64,000 nt of DNA from Ruminococcus sp. (lineage in GTDB: Bacteria; Bacillota; Clostridia; Oscillospirales; Ruminococcaceae): positions 1 to 64,000 of the forward strand of contig JAGCWY010000131.1 of assembly GCA_017961625.1 (NCBI GenBank). Direction: 5' to 3'. Within the stretch, counting starts at the first letter, position 1. Each line of letters starts with the position of its first letter. Made by a program: the position numbers and the translations under genes. Positions 7,806 through 16,349 of this stretch are shown in pieces. The notes below the pieces were generated by a model. The model had not been told where the DNA came from. It saw nothing but the letters and a program-made list of their open reading frames with translations, and ran no database searches.

Positions 7806-8981
7806 ATGTCAGAATATTTTATTTATTATTCTGCGTCAAATATAGTTAGCTGCATCGTTTTTGGTATAATGTTGGCACATGACCGGTTAAGCATTGATAA
7901 GCAGGAAAAACAGTTGAAATATGATGATGCTCTTATCGCTTTTATGTTATATTTTTTATCAGATGCAATATGGTCCGGTGTAGATTCTGGAGTTTTTCCA
8001 GTAAATAGATTTACGGTCTTGACAACAAATTTTATAAATTTTATCATTATGACTGCAATTACATCAAGGTGGCTGATGTATGCAATGGCAGTGGAACAGA
8101 TTCCAATTAGGGACAAACGAAGTACTAAAATTATAATCTTCATACCATTTATTGTTTCCGTTATAGGTGTTATTATAACATATATATTTGCTCCTAATCT
8201 TCTTTTAGACGAGAACTTAAAAAACACAAATTTGTATGATGCATATCTCGTAAGCATTCCTTACATTTATATTATAGTTGTTATCATATATGCTATAAAG
8301 AAAGCCATAACGGAAAAAGATCCGATAGAAAAGAAAAATCACCTTTATATAGGCTTTTTCCCTATTATGGTTCTGGCAGGCGGTTTGATGCAAATGATAT
8401 TGATGCCACGGCTTCCGATTTTTTGCTTTAGCTGTATGATACTTATGATTATTTATTATATTCAATTTATGGAGTCTCAGATATCTTTAGATCCTCTTAC
8501 AAAATTGAATAACAGAGGTCAGCTTACACGATATGTATCACAAAATTCAAACTTGAAAATAGACGATAGAAAAACATTTGTCATAATGATTGATATAAAT
8601 GATTTCAAAATGATCAATGATAATTATGGCCATGCTGAAGGTGATAATGCTTTGCTGATAGTAGCTAAATCATTGACAGTAACACTTCGTAACCAAAGTT
8701 TCCCTATGTTTCTCGGACGTTATGGCGGTGATGAGTTTGTGTTGATTGTATATCCTGTAAATGAAGACGAAGTAAATACACTTATAAAAGAAATAAGAGA
8801 AAGTATCCGAAATAATTGTAAAAACGAAAATAAACCATATATTTTGTCAATAGGTATAGGATATGATGAATTTCTTGGCAATCAGGACACTTTTTCAAAT
8901 TGTATACAGCGTGCAGATAACAAGCTATATCTTGATAAAGAATATTGCAAAACCAATGGGGAGCTTACAACCTGTAAATAG
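7806..8981 (+). CDS. Membrane diguanylate cyclase (GGDEF)
   Basis: 391 residues. The first about 220 residues hold six or seven hydrophobic membrane segments. The C-terminal GGDEF domain has an intact signature, GRYGGDEF (GGDEF at residues 307-311), preceded by DPLTKLNNRG, so it should make cyclic di-GMP from two GTP. The RxxD inhibitory site five residues before the signature is missing (MFLGRYGGDEF), so product feedback by that route is unlikely. In-frame ATGs also occur at 7791 and 7800; 7806 is preferred because GGGAG at 7793-7797 is then a ribosome site 8 bases away. The gene lies 59 bases ahead of an EAL phosphodiesterase on the same strand. Confidence 0.88.
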   Translation: MSEYFIYYSASNIVSCIVFGIMLAHDRLSIDKQEKQLKYDDALIAFMLYFLSDAIWSGVDSGVFPVNRFTVLTTNFINFIIMTAITSRWLMYAMAVEQIPIRDKRSTKIIIFIPFIVSVIGVIITYIFAPNLLLDENLKNTNLYDAYLVSIPYIYIIVVIIYAIKKAITEKDPIEKKNHLYIGFFPIMVLAGGLMQMILMPRLPIFCFSCMILMIIYYIQFMESQISLDPLTKLNNRGQLTRYVSQNSNLKIDDRKTFVIMIDINDFKMINDNYGHAEGDNALLIVAKSLTVTLRNQSFPMFLGRYGGDEFVLIVYPVNEDEVNTLIKEIRESIRNNCKNENKPYILSIGIGYDEFLGNQDTFSNCIQRADNKLYLDKEYCKTNGELTTCK

Positions 8982-9040
8982 CTGATTAGTTTTGCTATCA
9001 AAATGATAAATTAGGTATAGAATAACGGAGGATATGTAAG

Positions 9041-10705
9041 ATGATTTCAGAGAAAGAACGTAATGTTTTTGAAGGAATGGCAATACCACAGATTCTTCTT
9101 TCATATAATAATGGAAAAATCAAAATAGAACTTGTGAGCGACAGTTTTTGCAATATGACAGAAATTGACAGAGATAGCATCCAAAATAATGTTGCTGAAT
9201 TAGTTCATCCCGATGACTTAGCAAGCCTTTCGGTATGTTTTCTCAAATTTGTTGAAGAACACAGCAATCTTGATGTAATGTTCCGAGTTCTTGACAAAAA
9301 GAGGAACTGTTATATACTGATACATGGTACTGGTCTATGGCAACTTATGGAAGATGGTACGGAGATGATACTGTTCTATTTTGACGATACCAGAAGGATA
9401 CAGAACAGTATCAGGCATATTTATAGTTGCCTTAAAGAGAAAGACCCTAAAGCAGAATATAATGACGCTGTGACAGGTCTTCCTAATCTGAAGTATATGC
9501 GTCGGTTTGCAGATGAGAAGCTCAACAGTTTTGGTGCATGTATTACGCAACAGGTATTGATATATATTGGTGTAAAATCCATGCGTTCTTATAATGATCG
9601 ATATGGATATGACAAAGGCGATGCACTTATGTTACTTATCGCAAAGACTATTAAGGAGGAATTTCCATCTTCATTCTGTGGACGTGCTGTGGAAGATCAT
9701 TTTGTTATAATGGATGAATTCTACGGATATGAAAATGTTATAAATAAAATTAATTCTATAAATCAAAAGATTAAGAAAAATGCTTACGGTATTACAGAAG
9801 GCATTCGAGCAGGCGCTTATGTAGTTAATCCCGAAATCAAGGCGATGAATGCTTTTGACCATGTTAGGCAAGCTCTCAAAGATATTGGTAAGGATATGAA
9901 TGTTATCTGCAGATTTTACTCGGACGAACGTGATGGAGAACTGCTGACGGAACGTCATATCATAGAGAGTTTTGAAGAAGCAATGGAAAAGAAAATGATA
10001 AGAGTTTTCTATCATCCCATAATTTGCACAAAAACATTGAAGATTTACGCCATAGAAGCACTTGCAAGGTGGATTGATCCTCTTCGTGGTATGATTTCTC
10101 CAGGTGAATTTATTCCGGTTCTTTCGCGTTATCATCTGCTTTATAAGCTTGACCTTTACATGGTTGAACAGGTTTGTAGGGAGTTTGAGGTTAGAAAAAA
10201 ATCAGGACTACCCCTTATTCCTGTAACTGTTAATATTTCAGCACAGGATTTTGACTATGTTGATGTACCTGGAAAATTGAGAAAAATATTAGAAGAATAT
10301 GGTATTGATTCAGACAACATCATAGTGGAGATAACTGAACAGGATATAGCAAAAGGTACAGACAGCTTTAAAAAGCAGCTCTGTAGCATCCGTGAAAATG
10401 GTTATCGACTCTGGATAGATGATTTTGGAAGTGGTTATTCATCACTTAATGTTCTTGGTCAATATGATATAGACAGGATCAAATTCGATATGGCATTTTT
10501 ACGCCATATTGATGATAATAACGGTAAAAATCGTCGTATAATGAAAGCGATTGTAAATATGTGTAGAGAACTTGAGATACATACATTGGCCGAGGGTGTT
10601 GAAACAGAGTCTCAGCTTGAATTTTTGCAGGAGATTGAATGTGAGTTGGCGCAGGGGTTCTATTTCTCCTATCCCAAACCTATTGAAGAAACTAAAAAAG
10701 GTTGA
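9041..10705 (+). CDS. c-di-GMP phosphodiesterase: PAS, degenerate GGDEF, EAL
   Basis: 554 residues, cytoplasmic. Residues about 10-125 look like a PAS sensor (ELVHPDDLAS). A GGDEF-fold region follows, but the signature is replaced by GRAVEDHF, so it is probably catalytically dead or GTP-binding only. Residues about 300-550 are an EAL domain with EALARW (EAL at 339-341), NISAQDF, EITEQD, DDFGSGYSSL and AEGVET, the set expected of an active enzyme that linearises cyclic di-GMP. Following the diguanylate cyclase by 59 bases, it gives a make-and-break pair that can set local c-di-GMP. AACGGAGG precedes the ATG. Confidence 0.9.
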   Translation: MISEKERNVFEGMAIPQILLSYNNGKIKIELVSDSFCNMTEIDRDSIQNNVAELVHPDDLASLSVCFLKFVEEHSNLDVMFRVLDKKRNCYILIHGTGLWQLMEDGTEMILFYFDDTRRIQNSIRHIYSCLKEKDPKAEYNDAVTGLPNLKYMRRFADEKLNSFGACITQQVLIYIGVKSMRSYNDRYGYDKGDALMLLIAKTIKEEFPSSFCGRAVEDHFVIMDEFYGYENVINKINSINQKIKKNAYGITEGIRAGAYVVNPEIKAMNAFDHVRQALKDIGKDMNVICRFYSDERDGELLTERHIIESFEEAMEKKMIRVFYHPIICTKTLKIYAIEALARWIDPLRGMISPGEFIPVLSRYHLLYKLDLYMVEQVCREFEVRKKSGLPLIPVTVNISAQDFDYVDVPGKLRKILEEYGIDSDNIIVEITEQDIAKGTDSFKKQLCSIRENGYRLWIDDFGSGYSSLNVLGQYDIDRIKFDMAFLRHIDDNNGKNRRIMKAIVNMCRELEIHTLAEGVETESQLEFLQEIECELAQGFYFSYPKPIEETKKG

Positions 10706-10777
10706 GTATTATTCAATACAAAGCTTTATTTACCGTAGTTAAATGCTACTTGTACAACAAAAAGTTTTGAAATAGAT

Positions 10778-10800
10778 AAGCCGTCATCTGACGGCTTTCT
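10778..10800. terminator. Terminator between convergent genes
   Basis: AAGCCGTC (10778-10785), loop ATCT, GACGGCTT (10790-10797) and TTCTATTATT serve the plus-strand EAL gene; the hairpin can also act for the convergent SDR gene. Confidence 0.75.
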
Positions 10801-10804
10801 ATTA

Positions 10805-11506
10805 TTATTCAAGTTCCCAGCCGTTGTCGCCGTGGTAGATCATTTGCTTTGTCATTCCTCCGTCAATGCAGATGTTCTCTCCTGTGATGAATCCTGCCTT
10901 GTCGGAGCAGAGAAACAGCACCATATTCGCGATATCAAGTGGATTTCCTACACGTCCGCAGGGCTGCTGATAAGCGTCAGGCCCTTCGTAGACCTTATAG
11001 AAAGTATCTATCCAGCCTGGGGAGATTGAGTTCACTTGCACCTTGCCTGCAAGGCTGATCGCTAGAGCGTGGGTAAGCGCAGCTATACCGCCCTTGGCCG
11101 CAGTATAGCTCTCGGTCTGAGGCTGACTCATGCGATCGCGGGAGGAAGAGATATTGATTATACTACCGCCTTTATTGAAGAAAGGAGCGAAAAGCTTTGA
11201 CAGATAAAACGGTGCAGTTACTCCCACAGAGAGAGCGTACTGGAACTCCTCATAGCTGCACTCATCAATACCTTTCATAAGCGGCAGAGCGTTATTGATG
11301 AGGTAGTCGATTCGTCCGTGCTCTGCTATGACCTGTTCCGTAAACTTTTCAAGAACTACTTTGTTAGAAATGTCTCCAATGAAATGGTCGCCCTCAGCTT
11401 TGTCGATAACGCAGACTATCGCACCGTTTCTGCGAAATTCCTCAGCTATGCACTTGCCGATACCATTTGCGCCGCCTGTTATTACGGCAACCTTATTTTT
11501 GAACAT
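10805..11506 (-). CDS. Short-chain dehydrogenase/reductase (SDR)
   Basis: 233 residues. Classical SDR: cofactor motif TGGANGIG (residues 10-17), NNA at about 71-73, active-site Ser120-122 with Tyr134 and Lys138 (YTAAK). A PG motif near SPGWIDT and a final INIDGG-like end (ICIDGGMTKQ) complete the family pattern. It should oxidise or reduce a small alcohol/carbonyl using NAD(P); substrate unknown. AGGGAGG precedes the start. The promoter region is shared divergently with the ferredoxin gene and contains a Crp-type operator at 11551-11565. Confidence 0.85.
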   Translation of the reverse strand: MFKNKVAVITGGANGIGKCIAEEFRRNGAIVCVIDKAEGDHFIGDISNKVVLEKFTEQVIAEHGRIDYLINNALPLMKGIDECSYEEFQYALSVGVTAPFYLSKLFAPFFNKGGSIINISSSRDRMSQPQTESYTAAKGGIAALTHALAISLAGKVQVNSISPGWIDTFYKVYEGPDAYQQPCGRVGNPLDIANMVLFLCSDKAGFITGENICIDGGMTKQMIYHGDNGWELE

Positions 11507-11550
11507 AAGATCCTCCCTGTCTTTCTTTTATAAATATAGTTTTGGTTTTA

Positions 11551-11565
11551 TGTGACTTTGTCACA
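11551..11565. promoter_or_regulatory. Crp/Fnr-type operator TGTGACTTTGTCACA
   Basis: Perfect 15-base palindrome. Its centre (11558) is 34 bases from the end of the -10 TATACT at 11587-11592, placing it at about -41 from the expected start, the class II activator position. The Crp/Fnr protein encoded at 12744-13406 has the R-E-x3-R recognition helix that reads TGTGA/GTGAC half-sites in Crp. Confidence 0.8.
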
Positions 11566-11586
11566 GATAAATATCGCTTAATGCTG

Positions 11587-11592
11587 TATACT
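11587..11592 (+). promoter_or_regulatory. -10 box of the ferredoxin/NapH-like operon
   Basis: TATACT without a consensus -35 at 17 bases, as expected for an activator-dependent promoter. AGGAGG and ATG follow 20 bases on. Confidence 0.6.
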
Positions 11593-11612
11593 ATTACACA
11601 GGAGGCGATGAG

Positions 11613-11813
11613 ATGAAACGAAAAGCTAATGTTGATAAAAGTCTTTGCGTAGCCTGCGGTTGCTGCGTCAAAGTCTGTCCGAGGGCAGCTATAAGCGTAC
11701 CATATGGTATAAACGCAGTTATTGATGAAACGCTCTGTGTGGGCTGCGGAAAATGCGTTAAAGAATGTCCCGCAAGTGTTATATCACTGGAGGAAGTAGA
11801 AAATGAAAGCTAA
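11613..11813 (+). CDS. 2[4Fe-4S] ferredoxin
   Basis: 66 residues. Two CxxCxxCxxxCP motifs (Cys 12, 15, 18, 22 and 42, 45, 48, 52) bind two [4Fe-4S] clusters, the bacterial low-potential ferredoxin pattern. It overlaps the start of the membrane iron-sulfur protein by 11 bases, so the two are coupled and likely form an electron-transfer unit. AGGAGG 7 bases before the ATG. Probably activated by the Crp/Fnr protein through the operator at 11551. Confidence 0.92.
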   Translation: MKRKANVDKSLCVACGCCVKVCPRAAISVPYGINAVIDETLCVGCGKCVKECPASVISLEEVENES

Positions 11814-12405
11814 GAAAAAATGGTACGATTATCTGTGGATATTCTCACTGACTTACCTTATCCTAGGATTTGTGAACATCCTATTTGCGTGGCTTGGCAT
11901 GATCTGCTTCATTGCTCCTCTTATTATATCTATAGGTTGGGGTAACAAAGCGTACTGCAACAAATTCTGCGGACGCGGGCAGCTTTTTTCCATGCTTGGC
12001 GGACATTTCGGACTTTCACGGAAAAAGGATATGCCAAAATTTATGAAGTCTAAGTATTTCCGTTACGGATTTCTAATATTCTTTTTTACGATGTTCTTCA
12101 TAATGCTTTGGAATACCTATCTTGTATTCGCAGGTCAGCGACCACTGGGACAGAAAATAAAGCTGCTGTGGACATTCAAAGTTCCTTGGCACTGGGCTTA
12201 TCACGGTACTCTATTCTCAGATGGTGTCGCACAGTTCGCATTCGGATTTTACAGTATTATGCTAACATCAACCATACTCGGATTGATTACAATGATATTT
12301 TTCAAGCCCCGTTCATGGTGTGTTTACTGCCCTATGGGTACAATGACACAGCTGATATGCAAGGCTAAGAACGTGACAAAGTCACAGACCATCACTAAAG
12401 AATGA
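11803..12405 (+). CDS. NapH-like membrane iron-sulfur protein
   Basis: 200 residues. Four hydrophobic segments (about 12-30, 33-46, 88-108, 147-167). Two cytoplasmic cysteine pairs flank them: YCNKFCGRG (Cys52, Cys56) and WCVYCPMG (Cys173, Cys176), the pattern of the NapH/NosR/CcoG membrane ferredoxin group, though with fewer cysteines than NapH itself. It likely passes electrons between the adjacent ferredoxin and a membrane or extracytoplasmic acceptor. A second Crp-type operator lies within its last codons (12373-12385). Confidence 0.8.
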   Translation: MKAKKKWYDYLWIFSLTYLILGFVNILFAWLGMICFIAPLIISIGWGNKAYCNKFCGRGQLFSMLGGHFGLSRKKDMPKFMKSKYFRYGFLIFFFTMFFIMLWNTYLVFAGQRPLGQKIKLLWTFKVPWHWAYHGTLFSDGVAQFAFGFYSIMLTSTILGLITMIFFKPRSWCVYCPMGTMTQLICKAKNVTKSQTITKE

Positions 12406-12413
12406 AGTATAAT
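12373..12413 (+). promoter_or_regulatory. Crp/Fnr-type operator and -10 box of the thioredoxin gene
   Basis: GTGACAAAGTCAC at 12373-12385 (14 of 15 bases identical to the reverse complement of the 11551 site when flanks are counted) and TATAAT at 12408-12413. Centre 12379 is again 34 bases from the end of the -10, about -41. The operator is inside the 3' end of the upstream coding sequence. Confidence 0.8.
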
Positions 12414-12446
12414 ATAAGTACAATAAAACAGAAAGGAAGTATTAAT

Positions 12447-12755
12447 ATGGCAGTTTTGAATGTTACAAAGGAAAATTTTGCGGAGATAAGAGCGAGTGAA
12501 AAGCCTGTTCTTCTGGACTTTTACGCAGACTGGTGCGGTCCATGCAGAATGGTGTCTCCTATTGTTGACGAGATAGCAAAGGAACACAGCGAGTTCACAG
12601 TAGGCAAGGTCAATGTAGATGACCAGCCTGAGCTTGCTGCAGCATTCAGTGTTTCAAGCATACCCATGCTTACAGTTATGAAAAATGGAGCGGTTACTGC
12701 TCATGCAGTCGGAGCACATCCAAAATCAGCTATACTTGATATGTTAAAGGGTTAA
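12447..12755 (+). CDS. trxA: Thioredoxin
   Basis: 102 residues with the classical active site WCGPC (Cys30, Cys33), conserved DFYADW before it and the cis-proline in SSIPML. It reduces protein disulfides in the cytoplasm. An in-frame ATG at 12402 would add 15 residues, but AAGGAAG at 12433-12439 and the family alignment favour 12447. The 3' end overlaps the convergent Crp/Fnr gene by 12 bases. Predicted Crp/Fnr activation from the site at 12373 makes it part of the local redox regulon. Confidence 0.93.
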   Translation: MAVLNVTKENFAEIRASEKPVLLDFYADWCGPCRMVSPIVDEIAKEHSEFTVGKVNVDDQPELAAAFSVSSIPMLTVMKNGAVTAHAVGAHPKSAILDMLKG

Positions 12756-13406
12756 GTCGCGCAGCCGCTTCTTGTCAAGTATTCTTACGCCCTTGCGTGA
12801 GACTTCAACTATACCTTCGTTAGAGAAATATTTCAGCATTCGTGACACAACTTCACGGGCAGAGCCAATGTATTTCGCTATCTGTTCCTGTGTCAGCTGA
12901 ATATTGTCTGAGCCTATACGCAGAGCTTCATCATGTAAGAATATTGCAAGACGCTTGTCAAGACTCATAAACATTATCTGCTGAATTACCCACATAACAT
13001 CGGAGAAGCGTGAAACAGCTGTTTCAAGGGAGAATATCCGTATCTCGGAATTGCGTTCAGATATCTCTTTGTAAGCATGACCACTTATGATACAGCATTC
13101 GCTGTTCTCCTCTGCATCAATGACGACTTCAAAGGTTATTGACTGCAAAACGCAGGATGCGGAAAGCATACACATATCACCCTTGTGCAGGCGGTACAGA
13201 GTCACGTCCTTTCCATCTTCTGACATGATATAAACACGAAGACTTCCGCTGCAGACGAAAATCACTCCAGAGCAATCGTTGTCACTGTGGAGGTTAGTAC
13301 CTTTTTCGTAATTGTGTATCATAGAATTATCGCAGATATATTTGCGGTCATCAGCTGATATTTTGTCCCAGAACGGGAATAATTCACTGTAGATTTCTTC
13401 AAACAT
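12744..13406 (-). CDS. Crp/Fnr-family transcription regulator
   Basis: 220 residues. Residues about 15-125 form a cyclic-nucleotide-binding-like beta-roll; residues about 145-215 form the Crp winged helix with recognition helix GSAREVVSRML, whose R184, E185 and R189 match the Crp residues that contact TGTGA. No N-terminal Fnr-type iron-sulfur cysteines are seen, but the sensor domain holds C45, C52, C79, C85, C104 and C105, so thiol or metal sensing is possible; this is inference. It lies between the thioredoxin gene (convergent) and the CoA-disulfide reductase gene (divergent), and two matching operators are close by. Confidence 0.88.
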   Translation of the reverse strand: MFEEIYSELFPFWDKISADDRKYICDNSMIHNYEKGTNLHSDNDCSGVIFVCSGSLRVYIMSEDGKDVTLYRLHKGDMCMLSASCVLQSITFEVVIDAEENSECCIISGHAYKEISERNSEIRIFSLETAVSRFSDVMWVIQQIMFMSLDKRLAIFLHDEALRIGSDNIQLTQEQIAKYIGSAREVVSRMLKYFSNEGIVEVSRKGVRILDKKRLRDLTL

Positions 13407-13433
13407 ATTTTTTCCTTTCGGAGGTTGAAAAAA

Positions 13434-15104
13434 ATGAAAACTATTATCATTGGCGGCGTTGCAGGAGGAGCTTCCGCAGCCGCAAGACTTAGACGATTAA
13501 AAGAAAATGATGAGATAGTCATTCTCGAACGAGGCGACTATATCTCTTTTGCAAATTGTGGTCTGCCGTACTTTATTGGCGGAGAGATAACCGACAGGAA
13601 TATGCTGACATTGCAGACTCCTGAAAGCTTCCGCAAGCGCTTCAATATTGATGTACGTATTAAAAGCGAAGCCGTGAAAATATTGCCCGAATCTCATACA
13701 GTCACCGTACGCGATATTGAAACAGGCAAGGAATATGAGGAGGCTTTTGAAAAGCTCATACTCTCTCCCGGTGCTGAACCCATTCGTCCGAATATCAGCG
13801 GCATAGATTATCCTCATGTATTCACTTTGCGAAATATTCCCGATACTATGAAGATCAAAAGCTTTGTTGACAACAACAAGCCTAAAAAAGCAGTAGTTGT
13901 CGGCGGCGGATATATCGGTGTAGAAATGGCTGAAAACCTTGCAGACTCAGGTATTGAGGTTTCAATAGTAGAACTTGCAGATCATCTTATCGCTTCGCTT
14001 GATGCAGACATGGCAGCCGATGTTCACCGCTATATCAGGAGCAAAGGTATAAAGCTGTTCCTGAACAATGGCGTTACGGAGATAACTGATAATAAAATCA
14101 TTATGCAAAAGGGCAGTATCGAAACCGATATGGTGATAATGTCCGTGGGAGTCCGTCCTGAGACATCACTTGCAAATGAATGCGGTATAAAACTTAACAG
14201 CCGCGGCAGTATTATAGTAAACAGCAATATGCAGACAAACTATCCCGATATTTATGCAGTTGGGGACGCAATCGAGGTCAATGACTTTGTAACAGGCACA
14301 TCTGCATTTATACCGCTGGCAGGTCCAGCCAACAAACAGGGACGTATCGCAGCGGATAATATAGCTGGTATTTTTACGGAATACAAGGGAACACAGGGTT
14401 CAGCTATACTGAAACTGTTTGATATGACAGTTGCGACTACTGGTCTGAATGAGAAACGTGCAGCTGCCGAGAACATCAACTATGACAAGGCATACGTTTT
14501 TTCAGCTTCTCATGCTTCATATTATCCCAATGCAACGAATATGTCAGTAAAGGTTCTGTGGGACAAGAATACCAGGAAGCTGCTGGGAGCTCAGATAGTT
14601 GGCTTTGACGGTGTTGACAAGCGTATGGACGTGTTTGCGACAGCAATCCGTTTCGGTGCAGAAGTCACCGATCTGAAAGAGCTTGAACTCTGTTATGCTC
14701 CGCCTTTCGGAAGTGCTAAAGATCCTGTAAATATGACTGGTTTTTTGGCTGAGAACGTCATAAACGGTACAGTGAAGCAGTTTTTCTGGCATGATGTTGA
14801 GAAGCTTCCTAGAGACGGAAGTGTCACTCTACTTGATGTGCGTACAAAGACTGAAATTGCTCGCGGAATGATAGACGGATTTATCAATATCCCTCTTGAT
14901 ACTCTGCGCGACAATCTTGACAAGCTGCCAAAGGACAAGCCTGTATATGTTCATTGTCACAGCGGATTACGCAGTTATATAGCCTGCCGTATACTAAGTG
15001 GGAAAGGCTACGACTGCTATAACCTTGCAGGTGGCTGGAGGTTGTATGAATCAGTTATCAATGACCGTACTGTCCCTGAATATATATGTACAGAATGCAA
15101 ATAG
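13434..15104 (+). CDS. FAD-dependent CoA-disulfide/persulfide reductase fused to rhodanese
   Basis: 556 residues. N-terminal FAD motif GGVAGGASAAAR, redox cysteine in SFANCGLPYF (Cys42), a second dinucleotide motif VVGGGYIGVEMAE for NAD(P)H, and VGDAIEV binding FAD. Residues about 460-550 are a rhodanese domain with active Cys508 (VHCHSGLRS). This is the CoADR-Rhd architecture, which reduces CoA disulfide, CoA persulfide or polysulfide. The TTG at 13425 is not a credible start because it abuts the ribosome site; GGAGG at 13420-13424 serves ATG 13434. It is divergent from the Crp/Fnr gene with 27 bases between start codons. Confidence 0.9.
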   Translation: MKTIIIGGVAGGASAAARLRRLKENDEIVILERGDYISFANCGLPYFIGGEITDRNMLTLQTPESFRKRFNIDVRIKSEAVKILPESHTVTVRDIETGKEYEEAFEKLILSPGAEPIRPNISGIDYPHVFTLRNIPDTMKIKSFVDNNKPKKAVVVGGGYIGVEMAENLADSGIEVSIVELADHLIASLDADMAADVHRYIRSKGIKLFLNNGVTEITDNKIIMQKGSIETDMVIMSVGVRPETSLANECGIKLNSRGSIIVNSNMQTNYPDIYAVGDAIEVNDFVTGTSAFIPLAGPANKQGRIAADNIAGIFTEYKGTQGSAILKLFDMTVATTGLNEKRAAAENINYDKAYVFSASHASYYPNATNMSVKVLWDKNTRKLLGAQIVGFDGVDKRMDVFATAIRFGAEVTDLKELELCYAPPFGSAKDPVNMTGFLAENVINGTVKQFFWHDVEKLPRDGSVTLLDVRTKTEIARGMIDGFINIPLDTLRDNLDKLPKDKPVYVHCHSGLRSYIACRILSGKGYDCYNLAGGWRLYESVINDRTVPEYICTECK

Positions 15105-15115
15105 TTTTTCAAGCT

Positions 15116-15140
15116 GTGCCTCCTGCGGGAGGCACTTTTT
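15116..15140 (+). terminator. Terminator of the CoADR-rhodanese gene
   Basis: GTGCCTCC (15116-15123), loop TGCG, GGAGGCAC (15128-15135) and TTTTT. Confidence 0.88.
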
Positions 15141-15142
15141 AA

Positions 15143-16246
15143 TTATATTGATTTTTCAATCCATTCCATAATCACATCAATGATATACTTTTGTTCCTCT
15201 TGTGTCAGGACTTTACCAGAAGGAATGTTATGCCACTTCTCAATGCAGCCGCGGCAGCAACAGGCTGTTGCGTGTTGAGCGATAAAAACCGGATGGCCTT
15301 TCATTGGAGTTTGCTTACCATCATTTTCGGGATTTTCAGGTGAAAGACGTTTTGCAATAAAATCACTTGCATGACTTCTGATAATGTCTGTGCCCTTTTC
15401 AATAATATATGCCTTATCCTTTTCGCTAAGATGAAATTGGCTCCTGAAATCAGAACGGCTCAGTCTTACAAACAAATCATTCCTGTCAGGCAGCTGATAC
15501 TTTATTGCGGCTCCAGAATTGTTTCCGGGAACATAGCTGTATCCTGACTTTTTCGCCTGTGAGATATGCAGTTTTCTCTCCAGATGATATACCTTTCCAT
15601 GTTTAATAAATACTGCTCCGGTCTGACGGAAAGTAAATGGTACACTGCAGCGTATGCACTGTCTGCGAACTTCCTGTATCCACCTTAAGTCACAAGGTCG
15701 TGCATTTGTACCTGATTCACCACCACATGATACGTGCTCAATCAATTTCGTTGCAAGGTACTTTTCGATGTTTATCTCTTCAAGCATGGGTTCTGAGATA
15801 ACTTCTCTGTGCTTTATTGGGAGCTTCAAAAAAACAGGAAGTCTGTAATCAGCCATTTTTTGATTTTCACAGGTACTGCATATAGTCACATGCTCCCAGC
15901 CGTCACCCCAGTCTGACGGTATACATTGCTCAAAGCGGTCTATTCTCTTGGTGATAATATGAAACTGAAGATCTTGTCTTTCTCGAATCATATTCCAGCA
16001 TTCCTGCCGCCAATCGTCTGCATCTTCAAGGAAGAAGTCAGAGGTCATACAGGCGAAAACAATGCCGTCTTCTGCGGTCAATTTATATTGCCCCTGCCTG
16101 TTCTTTTTCAGCGGTAAGTTATAATCGCCTGTCTTTGTAATGACAGAAGCATCCTTTCCAATGCTCTCATCGCGCCGGTAAACATAGCAGTTAGTGCATC
16201 CAGGACTGATTTTGTGGCAGCCATGCCACGGATTCCATACAATCAT
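15143..16246 (-). CDS. DUF5131-DUF4186 fusion protein
   Basis: 367 residues. The N-terminal about 250 residues match the DUF5131 (phage Gp37/Gp68-like) family: WNPWHGCHKISPGCTNCY has a cysteine cluster (C-x6-C-x2-C) of the kind seen in radical-SAM-like enzymes, then TSDFFLEDAD and CGGESGTNARPC. The C-terminal about 100 residues match DUF4186 (GKQTPMKGHPVF, QHATACCCRGCIEKW). Both families are uncharacterised; here they are one polypeptide. A TTG at 16273 would add nine residues, but AAGGA 8 bases ahead of ATG 16246 is preferred. It lies downstream of the rhodanese lipoprotein on the same strand. Confidence 0.8.
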   Translation of the reverse strand: MIVWNPWHGCHKISPGCTNCYVYRRDESIGKDASVITKTGDYNLPLKKNRQGQYKLTAEDGIVFACMTSDFFLEDADDWRQECWNMIRERQDLQFHIITKRIDRFEQCIPSDWGDGWEHVTICSTCENQKMADYRLPVFLKLPIKHREVISEPMLEEINIEKYLATKLIEHVSCGGESGTNARPCDLRWIQEVRRQCIRCSVPFTFRQTGAVFIKHGKVYHLERKLHISQAKKSGYSYVPGNNSGAAIKYQLPDRNDLFVRLSRSDFRSQFHLSEKDKAYIIEKGTDIIRSHASDFIAKRLSPENPENDGKQTPMKGHPVFIAQHATACCCRGCIEKWHNIPSGKVLTQEEQKYIIDVIMEWIEKSI

Positions 16247-16349
16247 TTTTTGATCCTTTTTAATGAATGTCAAAGGAGCTCATAACAAACTCTTTTGCTT
16301 TGATATCCATATATTTGGTTTTTACAGATTTTTCACTAATATCGGATTC

